This document shows positions 46,518-58,400 of a stretch of DNA of 64,000 bases, piece after piece. The position numbers and the translations under genes are program-made. The notes below the pieces were generated by a model. The model did not search any database. It was not told the DNA's origin and worked only from the letters and a program-made list of their open reading frames with translations. Numbering within the stretch: the stretch's first letter is position 1; every line of letters starts with the position of its first letter. Location: the NCBI GenBank assembly GCA_022702705.1, contig CM040432.1:44728540-44792539 (forward strand). The letters run 5' to 3'. The stretch comes from Papilionanthe hookeriana x Papilionanthe teres (lineage: Eukaryota > Streptophyta > Magnoliopsida > Asparagales > Orchidaceae).

Positions 46518-48029
46518 TTGGAGAGTCTCCGACCCTATGAGCTGTGAGTTACACGGGAAATAGCACACCTCCAATGCACATCCATGCGGCATTCCTGCCA
46601 AGGATAGCTTGGACGATGATGTTATTGACCATGTATCTCATTATTCAGACATGAATCTAACATATACTTTTTGGATGGATCAATAAGAATCATACATAGT
46701 CCATTTTGAGTCATGGATTGTATAAGAAATATTTCAGATCGAGTTGTATGATGTATCTTCAACAAGATTAGAATGAAAGTGAACATGTCACATTTTGCCT
46801 TCACCTCTTTTTGTGCAAATTGACTGGGAAACGCCATTAAAGTTAAATGAACTTCGAACAAAGAACAGAAAAGAAAAGGATAATAAATAAGAAACTCTCT
46901 TTCGTAAAAATCCAAACATTAAAAAGAAATTCAAATCCACATGAAGTCCTACAAACATTCTCTGCACTTTACAATATGTTTTCACGGTCTCTGCATTCGT
47001 AATTCCCAGCAATATGTTCAGTCTCAGCATTCATAAAACTCTACATTCCCAAATATCAACAAAATCTTTCACAACCACTGCATAAACTGAATCTCAGCAT
47101 TCGGGATAGGCTTCCGCCCTACTCCCATCTCAGCTTTCGGGATAGGCTTCCGCCCTACTCCCATCTCAGCAATCTCAGCATTCGGGATAGGCTTCCGCCC
47201 TACTCCCATCTCAGCAATCAGGATAGGCTTCCGCCGTACTCCCATCTCAGCAATCTCAGCATTCAGGATAGGCTTCCGCCCTACTCCCATCTCAGCAATC
47301 GGGATAGGCTTCCGCCGTACTCCCATCTCAGCAATCTCAGCATTCGGGATATGCTTCCGCCCTACTCCCATCTCAGCAATCTCAGCATTCGGGATAGGCT
47401 TCCGCCGTACTCCCATCTCAGCAATCTCAACATTCGAAATAGGCTTCCGCCCTACTCCCATCTCAGCAAATCTCAGCATTCGGGATAGGCTTCTACCTTA
47501 CTCCCTTCTCAGCAATTCTCAGCACTCGGGATAGGCACAGTCCTACTCCTTTCTCAGCAATCTCAAAATTTGACCCTCTCAGCAAGAAATTGAAATTAAA
47601 AGACTCTGCATTTCAGATAGGCTTTGTCCTATTCTTCCTCGAAGATTTGGAATAGGTTCAGTCCTACTTCCTTCTCAAGCATACAAATGCATTCGGGTGG
47701 ACCTTAGCCCTACTCTTTTCTCCGCATAAAATCAAGTTGAAACTCAAATCGAAATTCAAACTCAAAATTAAAACTTGAGATAAAAAATGAAACGAATCTA
47801 AGATCCAATCTCTTGAAATCTTGTGATCTGAAATTCACCTCCTTTTTCCCCAGTGAGAGTTCTGGAATCTTCAGTCTTGGAGATTTATTTGATACTCCCT
47901 AGAGAAAATTCTTCTACTTCGTCCTAAGTTTGTCACTTGGACATCTGTGTTGGTTTTTTTGATCTCTTCGGTCAACACCAATAAGCGCGTTGCGCTTGGT
48001 TAGCACACCACACCTATTAGGGGTCCATT
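46518..48029 (+). other. 3' untranslated region of the Ogre-like element
   Basis: No supported gene. It contains a tandem repeat (47090-47570) and degenerate copies to about 47720 (GCATTCGGGTGGACC). Just before the 3' LTR the sequence is ATTAGGGGTCCATT, a weak candidate polypurine tract. Tandem repeats between integrase and 3' LTR are typical of Ogre/Tat elements. Confidence 0.75.
47090..47570. repeat. Tandem repeat of alternating 36- and 45-bp units in the Ogre 3' UTR
   Basis: About 11 units built on CTCAGCATTCGGGATAGG + CTTCCGCCCTACTCCCAT (36 bp). Longer units carry an extra CTCAGCAAT (9 bp). Units at both ends are more diverged. The antisense open frame through it exists only because both unit lengths are multiples of three. 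Confidence 0.95.
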
Positions 48030-51000
48030 TGTTGACCTCATTTCTGATAAGGTCTTCTCTTCCCTCTTTAGTGTTTAGGATCTAGCCTTAGGCTTTTCCT
48101 TTGACTATCTTAGAGGACTAGAATTGGGACCCATCCCTTAGAAATTTGAACCACTTCTTGCCTCCCTGCAAACCCCACAAGCTTGATTGTAGACCCCTAA
48201 ACACCTAGAGGGTTGAAATCAAATGCGAAGGTTTAAAGGATGAGTTCCCCATAGGACTCTTTGACCTTAGGACCACCCTAGGTGGCTTGGTCGCAGTGAG
48301 GGTTAACTTACACACTCACTACACTCACACTCTACACTCTCACACACAATCCAAATCCTAAAACCACATCCATACCCAATTTGACTCCTTGGCTCATGTA
48401 GGTAATTCATATGGATGGACCTTAACCCCTAAGCCCCTGGCTAAGAGGGTTAGAAATAACATAGTGAATGCCTCAAATGAGTCCTCTCATGGCTCATATA
48501 GGCTTAATATGACTTAATAGCTCAACCAAAGTGCTTCCATTTCACTCATATTTGATCAATCTTCTTTTTTCCAAAATTTCAATTTTTGACCCCGGGGACC
48601 CTACACCCATCAAACCTACTAAAAGCTCTTAAAAATTGCCCAAATCTTCCAAAATTTTCAAATCACCCAAAATTCCCCAAAATTAACCTTGAACATTTCC
48701 TTACCAATCAAATTGATCATCCATAGCCAAAAATACCAAAAATTCCAAAAATACCCCCCAATACCCTCCAAATACCCAAAATGCCCCTCTTATCCAAAAA
48801 ATCCAAAAATTCAGAAAATTCCCAAAAAATACCAAAAAATCCCAAATATTCCCAATTCCATTTTGTCCAACTACACCATGGGCCAATTTTGTCAATTTAC
48901 CCCACTTTTACCAAAACCCCCAATTTAGCCCACTCTTAACCAAAGTGAACCCAATGTCAAACCAAATCTACCCAATTGACCCCAATTTTGGTCCAATTCA
49001 CTTCTAAAATCCAATTCAATATCCACAATATCAATCTAGACCAAATCCAAGTCCAATTTGATTGACATTTGGGTCCAATTTCACTTTTGAGCTTAAGGCC
49101 CAATTTGGACCCATGCCCAAACTTAGCACAAACCAAACCAATTCAAGTCCAATTGACCCCAAACCTTTTCTAAACCTTCCCTAACATCCCCACAAACAAA
49201 ACACTAACATAATTTGCCCAAAATTTGGACCCAAACCCCACTCAAATTCAACCCAAAACCAAAAAGCCCAATTTCGACCTAAACCCAAACCTAACCCAAA
49301 TAAGCCCAAATCCCAAAACCAAAACCCAACCAAAGTTGAAACCTCTTTGAAACACTCCCATAAACATTTCCCAATATTAATTTTACATCAATTTCAACCC
49401 TAGCCCAACATTGGCCCAAATTAGCCCAATTTGACCTACATTGGCCCATGTACCAAATGAACCCAAATTCAATCCAATTCAATTCCAAACCACCTCAAAT
49501 TTATTTTAAATCACTCATGACACATCCCTAAACCAAACCCAACAATTATTTGGCCCAAACTTCTACAAAATTCCCATCCATGAATTCATTCTTAAACCTA
49601 AAGGCTCATTCCCTTAAGCCTTCCTAAAAGCTTAAAGTCCATGACAAAGCCCACATGAAATTCCTCTCATAATCCCTTTGATTTAAAACACTTCCTAAGT
49701 TCTAAAATAGATCACCAAGTAAACCCAAATTAAGCCTTATGACAATTCTCCTTAAATCCATGAAAAATTCCAACACCCTTTCTCATGCAAGTGAGACAAC
49801 TTATCCCAAGCCATATATGAGCCATGAAGCCATGCATGAGCCACATGGAAGCCATGAGAGCCATGGAATCTACTTTCCACCTTACCATACCCAAGATGGC
49901 AAGAGGAGGAGGCCCTTTCCATATTCCCTTAAGGGGATTAGCCACTTCCATGACTCCACTAAACCTTGCTTAAACTTAATTGTACTTGGATGGTGACCCT
50001 TCCCCACTAATTAAGCCGACCTAAACCACTTTATCTTCAGCTCAAACTAGCCATGGGAAGGTGCACCTAACCCAATCCATGCATTTGACCAAACTTAGCC
50101 AAAATACACCCTTACCCCATTCTACTTTGATTCAAACACTTTACACATGGCAAAGCTCAATCGCTCGCACAAACCTCCAAGCCTCGACCCACTCGGACCT
50201 AAGGGTGACCCATGCCCGCCTACCACCGCCTCGGATCGCCGGAAAACACCATGGTCGAGACCTTGGGAGGAGCCAAACTTTTCAATTCTGCTTTGTTGAG
50301 TTGTCCCAGCCCAATTGAACACCATGGATGTTCTTCCCTTGACCTAAGCAGCTGATCCCAAGCCTTAAACCCCCCTGGGAGGCCCTTCACCCTCTCCTAT
50401 TTAAACACCACCTCCTCTCGGCCATGAGAGGTGCTGAACCAAAACTTCCTGAAACCCTACCAAAATCATCCCAGATCACTCTCTACACATAGAGAACTTG
50501 ATCCCCACTGAAATACCCCTGCCATTTCCTCTCGCGAGCTCAATTTCGTAGTCGAAATTCGAAGCCCAAAACCGGGACACTTCACCACGGTGAGCCAATC
50601 TCCAAATTGATTGGTCCTACACCTTCACTCGGACCAAGAGGAGAAGTTTCCCGACAAAAGCCCCCTCACCGAGGCCAGCCATTGCTTCCAGCCTCCAAGC
50701 TTTGTGATCGGGCTTGGCGAAATCATACCTGGACAATTCACTGAGCCAAGGGACTTCATCTGGAGCTTGCTTGGACCCAATCGAACGTGACACAACTCTC
50801 AGATCGAAGCTTCACTTCTCTGAGCAAAGGTATGGACTCACTCTTCTTCCCGAGCTTACAGAGATTCTTTATTTAATTTGAATCAATTTCAATGCATGTT
50901 TACCGTATGGATGTGTTCGTCTCTTCAAGACGAATCAATAGAGCATAAGAACTCAAAAATCCATTGAGAATCGAGTGAGAAATTAGGGTTAGAAGGTTGA

Positions 51001-54000
51001 CGGTCACGGGTTCACACCAGTCGTAGACGAAGACTGGGAACCGTTGGATCGCGCGTGTATTGAGCGGATGGCCAGGATCGTGCCGGACGGAGCAATGGGA
51101 CATGAACCGCGGGCCCCTTGAGCGCTGAGTCGGATGGCAGCGCCGAATCAGGAGACGACGTGTGGAGCTTCGGAGCTGCCGAGGTTGACGCGACACCGCG
51201 TGGATAAATAGGAAAATAGGGATTTTTCTTATTTATTAAATACCCAGAACTTCAAAAATCCATAACTTTGTGTAGAAAAATCCTAAAAATAAAATAAAAA
51301 TACTCTCTTGCTCAGTGAACAGAGGAGAATAATGTGAAAAAGAAATCAAATAATTTCATTAAGTATTTTATTTTTAATGATTTATTTACTCTCTGCATTA
51401 TTTTAATTTTCCATGCATATAGGAAATTCACTATGGCATGAGACCATAGGGCTTTTGAAGCCTCTGAACTTGGGAACATTCCCTGAATTTTCCAAGGTCA
51501 GAGGCCATCCCTATGACAAGTTATTGATTTTTCAAGTTCATATTACTGTTTTGAGTATTTTAATTCCAATAATTAGCATGTTGAGAAATGAATTCTAGGA
51601 AAATTTGGTGATGTTTCTTGTGACCAGAAGGACCTACGAAAAATAAGTTTTGAGTTAATTCACTTTGAACAACCCTAATTGGCCTAAGCACCCAAAATTG
51701 AACTTTAATTAATTAGGGTTAACCATTCATCAAATTAACTTAAAAAACAATTCTCCACTATCCTCTAGGGATAGGAGAACACCACATAAAAATTTGAAAC
51801 CAATTGGACTTGATTAACCCCACCAAATGGGTTGATTAAGCCTCTTAAGCAAAAATGAGTAAAATTAAACTTTAAAAATTCATAACTCACAAAATACTTT
51901 TCAAAAATTCACAAAAAATGATTTTGGAGCCTCTCTGATATCAGAGGAACTTAGGAAAATTAAAATTGTAATTTTCTAAAAAGTCGATTTTTATCATTAT
52001 TTTAATATTTTTAATAATTAAAAAATAATAAAAACTATAAAATTGTTAAAAATCAACAAAATGCCACATTTTTAATTCTAGTCACTTAGGAACAAATCAA
52101 ATATTTTTCTTAAGTCTCTAGGGTGAGATATTGAATTTTAAAGGCTTAATGTAATTTTTAATATTAAAAATGTATTTTCTAACCTTCTCACCAAAATAAT
52201 TCTAATAAAACAAAGAAAAATCAAAAAATTATAAAAATTGGTTTTCTGGTTTCTATGATATCAGAGAGATTTTTGAAAAATATAAAATTCATTTTTCAAC
52301 CTTTATTTTATTTTTAAATTAATTAATACTCCAAAACTCAAAATAATTATAATAAATAAAATAAAATTCAAAAAATCACTAAAATTAGTCCAAATGGTCC
52401 TCTGGTCATTAGGAGTGACCCATAATTTTTTTAAGGACGGAAAATTTTCCTTGGTCATCTTATTAAATTTTCCTTGGTCATCTTATTGAATTTTCCTTGA
52501 AAATCTCTATTTTCCACAAAAAATAATTATATAAATAAACTAAATACAGAAAAATCACATTTTCTCCTCTAATGTTTTAATTGACATGTGAGTGAAGCCA
52601 CATAAAAATTTCAAATTCATTTAAGCTTAATTTAGTGAGTTATGGAATTATTAAGCTTGAAGGGCAAAATGATAATTAAAATTTTAACCCTTAATTAAAA
52701 CTTTAGGCTTAATAAAATGAGAGAGTAAAATATTTGATCCTAATTTGATTTGGATGATTGAAATTTAAATAATTAAAGGATAGAGAACCATCAATCATTT
52801 TTTTTAAGAATAAACATTAATCAATTAATTAATTAAATTTGGAAGATTAATAAAAATTGAAATTATTAAAATTGGGATATTATTTAGAAGACATTTGTTC
52901 TTTAATTTAAGAATCCCTAAATTAATCACCTCAATAATATTTAATTCCTAATTAAAATGATAATTCGAACTCAAGATTTAAAATACTAAAAGACTTAATC
53001 ATTAAATTAAATTAAAATTAAAACATTTAAATTAAATCCTTCCAAAATTTCAATTAAATTAATACTTTAATAATTAAATTAAATCATCTTTAAAACATAA
53101 AAAATAAAATATTAAATTAAAATAAAAATAAAATTAAATTAAAATTTAAATTAAATTAAATTAAATTAAATCAAATTAATTTAAATTAAATTAAAACATA
53201 TTAAATTAAATTAAATCAAATAAAAAAATAATAATAATAAAAATTAAATTAAAATAAAAATCAAAATTAAATTAAAATTAAATTAAATTAAATTAAATTA
53301 AATATAACATCACTTTAGACATAAAGAATTCAAAATAAATCTAAAACAACTTAAACACTATTCCAAACTTAGACCCATTAATTAAAATTAAATTAAATCA
53401 CAAACCACTTAAACATCAATTTGCCCTCAAAAGCTTTTGTTGTCATAACTCCTAAACAGAGTATTAAGTGAAGTGTTACTTCACTTATAGGATATTCAAA
53501 TGTCCTAGTTCACTGAGCAAAAGAACAAAACTTAATTAAACCTCGGATGATTAATTCACTCGATTAATTAAATCCGTTTGGACTTAGAATAATTCCAGCA
53601 ATATTGAAAAGATGTTTAAGATTCATCTTAAGCACTTCCTCAATATGAAGGGGTGTTTTATAAGAACAATTGAACTTAATTATTCTTTGGTGCATAAAAT
53701 CATCCATAAATAAAATTGAAAACCTAGAAGTCATAGGAATGACTAGCTATAGGACTAGGATCTTGGTAGAAAACCAGAAACCTTGCCCTTAGCTTTACCT
53801 AGGTAATTGCTATAAATACTTAAAATGCTCTAACATGTGTTTCAAGTGCAGCTTGGAATGACGGGAAGACCCTCTAGGTACGCTTTTATTTTATTGCAAT
53901 TTACTTTATTGCAAATGCACTTTACTTTTCTTGCATGATAAACAACTGTTGCATGAAAACCAAAACCTTTAGGGTAGTCCCTAAAACTGAAATCAAAACT

Positions 54001-55405
54001 AAATTAAAAATCACTGCAAGATAAAATTCACCGCCACAACAGTTGAAAATATAAAACAACTCAAAATTTAATCACAAACAGAACAACAAAATTACAATTG
54101 CAACTAAATTAAAACGTCTCGTTGAATAATCGGGAATACCTCGGATGATGTAACCCACGTGTTGCTAACGGGATTTCCCAAGGTCTAAATGAAAATGTGG
54201 AACTCACTTAGTTGAGTTTAGCAAATTCATCTGGACTAAGTGAATTCGATGAAAATAACGATCTTTGGGATGACGGAACCGTGGGATCTTAATCGGTTCT
54301 GTTTAAACAACTTTAAGATTTGTTTTAATTAAAATATTAAAAATACTTGGACTTTAAGATTTCTAAACCAAAACACTTTCTCGTCTCTTGATTTTCACGC
54401 TCTTAACTAAACCTCTGCAACAACAAGGAGCTTGGAGCACGGTGGGCAGCATGGCCATCTTCGTCAGCAAAATAACTCTATATCTGCTAAACATTCCTAG
54501 AATTAAACAACAGAGCCATAGGATTTAGAGGTAGTTTGCCTAGTGCAACATAAATCCTCAACTCTTCGTTAGGCATTTGCATGTTCATGTCATGTAAATT
54601 AAGCCCTAACAGGTCTTAAGACTCCGAGGTAGTCGTTTGGTATGACACAAACCCTAACATCTTCAAGGCTCTTTGTATGATTTTATCATACAAACATAAG
54701 TCCAAATTAATTAAAATTAGCAAGATTGAAATATCAGATAATATTAGGATTTTCTTAAATCTAAGCCAAACAATAGGATAGTTTGGGAAGTTGACAAGAT
54801 TCTTCTTGGATCCTCAGCTTCTCCTACTTCTCTTCCTTTGGATTCTCAAAAATAAATTGTTCCAAATTTTGAGTCATTCCCTTTTGAATTTCCAAAAATC
54901 CAATCCTTTGAAAACCTTAAACTTTGAAATTCTTGAGAGCAAAACCACTGATCATTATCGAGAGTTTTCTTAAGTGATTCCGTCATTTAAGATGTAATTA
55001 ACTATAGGGGCTTGCCCTTATAGGGAACTTTAAGAACCCAGGTAATATAAACCCTGCTTAATTCATTTATATTAAGCAGGGGAACTTGTCGGCTTATAAA
55101 ATTGGTTCACAGACCAAACGGATGTCACAAATCTTCTAGTTTATTTAATCGAGCCTTCATTATCAAGCAGTGTGTCTATTCTTTGGGATAGATACACGGT
55201 TTGTGATGCGGTGCTCGTTTATATAAACTATCTGGGATGTGAGATCGGTTTAATTTCATATCTTAAAATTATTTTCAAAAATCAAATACTACTTTCTAAA
55301 CCATATATACATATTTAAATTAAATTTAAAATCTAGAATTCACCGACAATTTCTGTTAGGCGACCCCTTTCAAAATAAAACACATAACCTAAAAATATGC
55401 CGACA
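48030..55405 (+). repeat. 3' LTR of the Ogre-like element (7.4 kb)
   Basis: Collinear with 28511-35917 throughout, beginning TGTTGACCTC and ending GCCGACA. It has its own TATA box (50398-50407), donor-like site (GT at 50830), ATTAA array (52990-53310) and hairpins (55003-55081). Differences from the 5' LTR are scattered substitutions and short indels, such as a ~20-bp duplication near 52460-52490. Confidence 0.93.
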
Positions 55406-55410
55406 TTTCA
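55406..55410. repeat. Right target-site duplication TTTCA
   Basis: Matches 28506-28510 exactly. Confidence 0.95.
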
Positions 55411-55486
55411 CTATACCTTGTGCTATTGGAGAAAAATTTTATGGAAAAAATTTATGTGACTTGGGAGCCAGCATTAATCTTATGCC
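55411..55486 (+). pseudogene. Athila copy D protease fragment
   Basis: Continues the frame broken at 28510: after ...DPGSF come TIPCAIGEKF and CDLGASINLMP, the protease active-site segment (D-L-G-A-S) also seen in copies A and C. It is cut off after 76 bp by a second Ogre LTR. The remainder of D, if present, lies beyond the window. Confidence 0.9.
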
Positions 55487-58400
55487 TGTTGACCTCATTT
55501 TTGATGAGGTCTTCTCTTCTTCTTTTTAGTACTTAGGATCTAGCCTTAGGCTTTTCCTTCGACTGTCTTAGAGGACTAGAATTGGGACCCACCACTTAGA
55601 AATTCAAACCACTTCTTAACTCCCTGCAAACTCCACAAACTTGACTGTAGACCCCTAATCACCTAGAGGGTTGAAATCAAATGTGGAAGTTTAAAGGATG
55701 AGTTCCTATAGGACTCTTTGGCCTTAGGACTACCCTGGGTGGCCTGGTCTGGTGAAGGGGCTTACTTACACACACACTACATTTATACACTACACTTTCA
55801 CACACCTCCTAAAACCACACCCATACCCAACTTGACCTCCTGACTCATGTAGGTGATTCACATGGATGGTCCTTAACCCCTAAGCCCTTGGTAAGAGGGT
55901 TAGGAACAACATAGTGGATGCCTCAAATGAGTCCCTTCATGGCTCATGTGGGCTTGATATGGCTTCATGGCTCAACCAAAATGATTTTATTCCACTTATA
56001 TTCACCCAATCTTCAATTTTCCAAATTTTCAATTTTTGACCCCGGGACCCTACACGCTTAGCCTACCCAAAACCCTTGAAACTACCCAAATTTCTCAAAA
56101 ATTTCCAAATCACCCAAAATTCTTCAAAATCATTCCTAAAAATTTCTCTCCACTCAAATTGACCATCCATACCAAAAATACCAAAAATTCCAAAAATACC
56201 TCCCAATACCCTCCAAATACCCAAAATACCCCTCTTGACCCAAAAATCCAAAAATTCAGAAAATTCCCAAAAAATTCCAAAAAATCCCAACTATTATCAA
56301 TTTCATTTTGTTCAACTAGACCATGGGCCAATTTTATCAATTTACCCTACTTTTGTCAAAACCCCCAATTTGACCCATTTTAACCCAAAGTGAACCCAAT
56401 GTCAAACCAAACCTACCCAATTGACTCAAATTTTGGCCCAATTCAATTCTAAACTTCAATTCAACATTCCCAACACCAATCTAGACCAAATCCAAGTCCA
56501 ATTTGATTGACATTTGGATCCAATTTCACTTTTGGCCTTAAAGCCCAACTTGGACCCATGACCCAAACCTAACCCAAACTCACCCAATTCAACTCTAATT
56601 AACCCCAAATCTTTTCTAAATCTTCCTTAACATTCCCACAAAAAAAACACTAACATGATTTGCCCAACATTTAGACCCAAACCCTACTCAAACTCAACCC
56701 AAAGCTAAAAGGCCCAATTTTGACTTAAACCCAAAGCTAACCCAAATAAGCCCAAACCCCAAAATCAAAGCCCAACCAAAGTCAAAACCTCTTTGAAACA
56801 CTCCCATAAACATTTCCCAACATTAATTTTACATCAATTTCAACCCTAGCCCAAAATTGGCCCAAGTTAGCCCAATTTGACCTATATTGGCCCATTCACC
56901 AAAGAAGCCCAAATTCAACCCAATTCAAACCCAAATCACTCCCAATTTGCTCCAAGTCACTCATGACACATCTATGAACCAAACCCAACAATTATTTGGC
57001 CCAAGCCTTTACCAAAATTTCATCCTAAAATCCATTTTAAAATTCAAAAAGCCTACTTCCCTTAAACCTTCCTAAAAGCCCACTTCCTTCAAATTCAAAA
57101 GCCCAAATGCATCCAAAGCCCACATGACACTTCCCCTCATCATCCATTTAATCAAAATCACCCCTAAGTTTCAAAATCATCAATTAAACAATTCCAAATC
57201 AAGCCCCATAACAATTTCCATTAAAATGCCAAAATCCACAAAATCCCTTTTTATGAAATTAACCCAATCTTTTCCCAAGCCACATGGAGCCATGAAGCCA
57301 CATGCAAGCCATTGGCAAGCCATGAGGATCTCTAGGTTGTCAACTCTCCTTAAATGGCAAAAGAAGGAGGTTCTTTAAGAACCTCCTAAAAGTCTTTAAC
57401 CTTAAGCATGTTTCACCTTAACCCAAATTTAATCCAAATATATTTGGATAAGGACTTTTCCATGCCAAGCCAGCTGATCCTTTTGACTCCCCACAACACC
57501 CAAAGCCACCTTGAAGGGTGAACCAAGCCCAAAATGATGTATTGACCCAAACCAAGCCAAAATGGCCTCTTCCCCATTCCATTCCAGGCCATCCCCTTTA
57601 CACATGGCAAGGCCCAATTGCCTACACAAAACCCCAGCCCTGACCCACCTGAACTTGAGGGTGACCATTGCCTGCCGGCCAGCCGCCTGGATCGCCCGGA
57701 AACACCATGGCCGAGACCTTGGGAGGAGCCAAAAATTTTAATTCTCCCTTGCTGACTAGTCTCAACCCAAATGGACAGCATAGCTCTTCTTCTCTTGCCA
57801 AGAGCAGCTGATCCCAAGCCCTAACTCTCCCTCGGAGGCCCTCCACCCTCTCCTATTTAAACACCACCCCCTCTCGGCCATGGGAGGGTGCTGAAACAAA
57901 CCAGAACACTTCCAGATCACTCTCTATACTTAGAGCAATTGATCCCTGGTGCCAATTTGCCCTAATCCCCACCAATATAACTCAATTTTTCAGCCAAAAT
58001 TCCACCCAAAACCAGGACACTTCTCCACAGTGAGCCAATTCTCAAATTGACTGGTCCTACACCTTCACTGGACCCAGAGGACAAGTCCACCAGCAAAAGC
58101 CCCCTCTCCAAGCCACCCAGTTGCTCCAGCCTCTAAGCTTTGTGATCGGCTGTGGTCGAAATCATACCTAGGCGATTCACCAGGCCAGGAGACTTCATCT
58201 GGAGCTTGTTGGGATCCAATCGAAGGTGACACAACCCTCAGATTGAAGCCACACTTCTCTGAGCAAAGGTATGAGCTAATTCTTCATCCCGAGCTTCTGG
58301 AGATTCTCCATTTCAAATGCTTTAATTTCAATGCATGATCACCGTATAGATGTGTTCGTCTCTTCAAGACGAATCCATAGAGCACAAGAACACGAAAATC

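Larger units (their letters stand above)
28511..55405 (+). mobile_element. Complete Ogre-like (Ty3/gypsy, Tat lineage) retrotransposon, 26.9 kb, carrying an AlkB gene
   Basis: Two LTRs of about 7.4 kb (28511-35917 and 48030-55405), both beginning TGTTGACCTC and ending GCCGACA, with TTTCA on both sides. The internal 12.1 kb holds a tRNA-Arg PBS, ORF1 upstream of gag, gag, protease, RT with RNase H and a second RNase H, integrase, an extra ORF with an AlkB dioxygenase domain, and a 3' UTR with tandem repeats. Upstream ORF1, dual RNase H, 3' UTR tandem repeats and very long LTRs are Ogre/Tat hallmarks. In the first ~270 bp the LTRs differ at roughly ten sites, so the insertion is fairly recent. 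Gag and pol carry many inactivating changes. It is inserted in the protease gene of Athila D. Confidence 0.93.

Noticed and set aside
47069..47479. 136-codon antisense ORF of repeated AEMGVGRKPIPNAEI
   Set aside because: It is the antisense reading of a tandem repeat whose unit lengths are multiples of three; no independent sign of coding.
47090..47720. CRISPR-like array
   Set aside because: Units are directly tandem without unique spacers, and the context is a plant retrotransposon 3' UTR.
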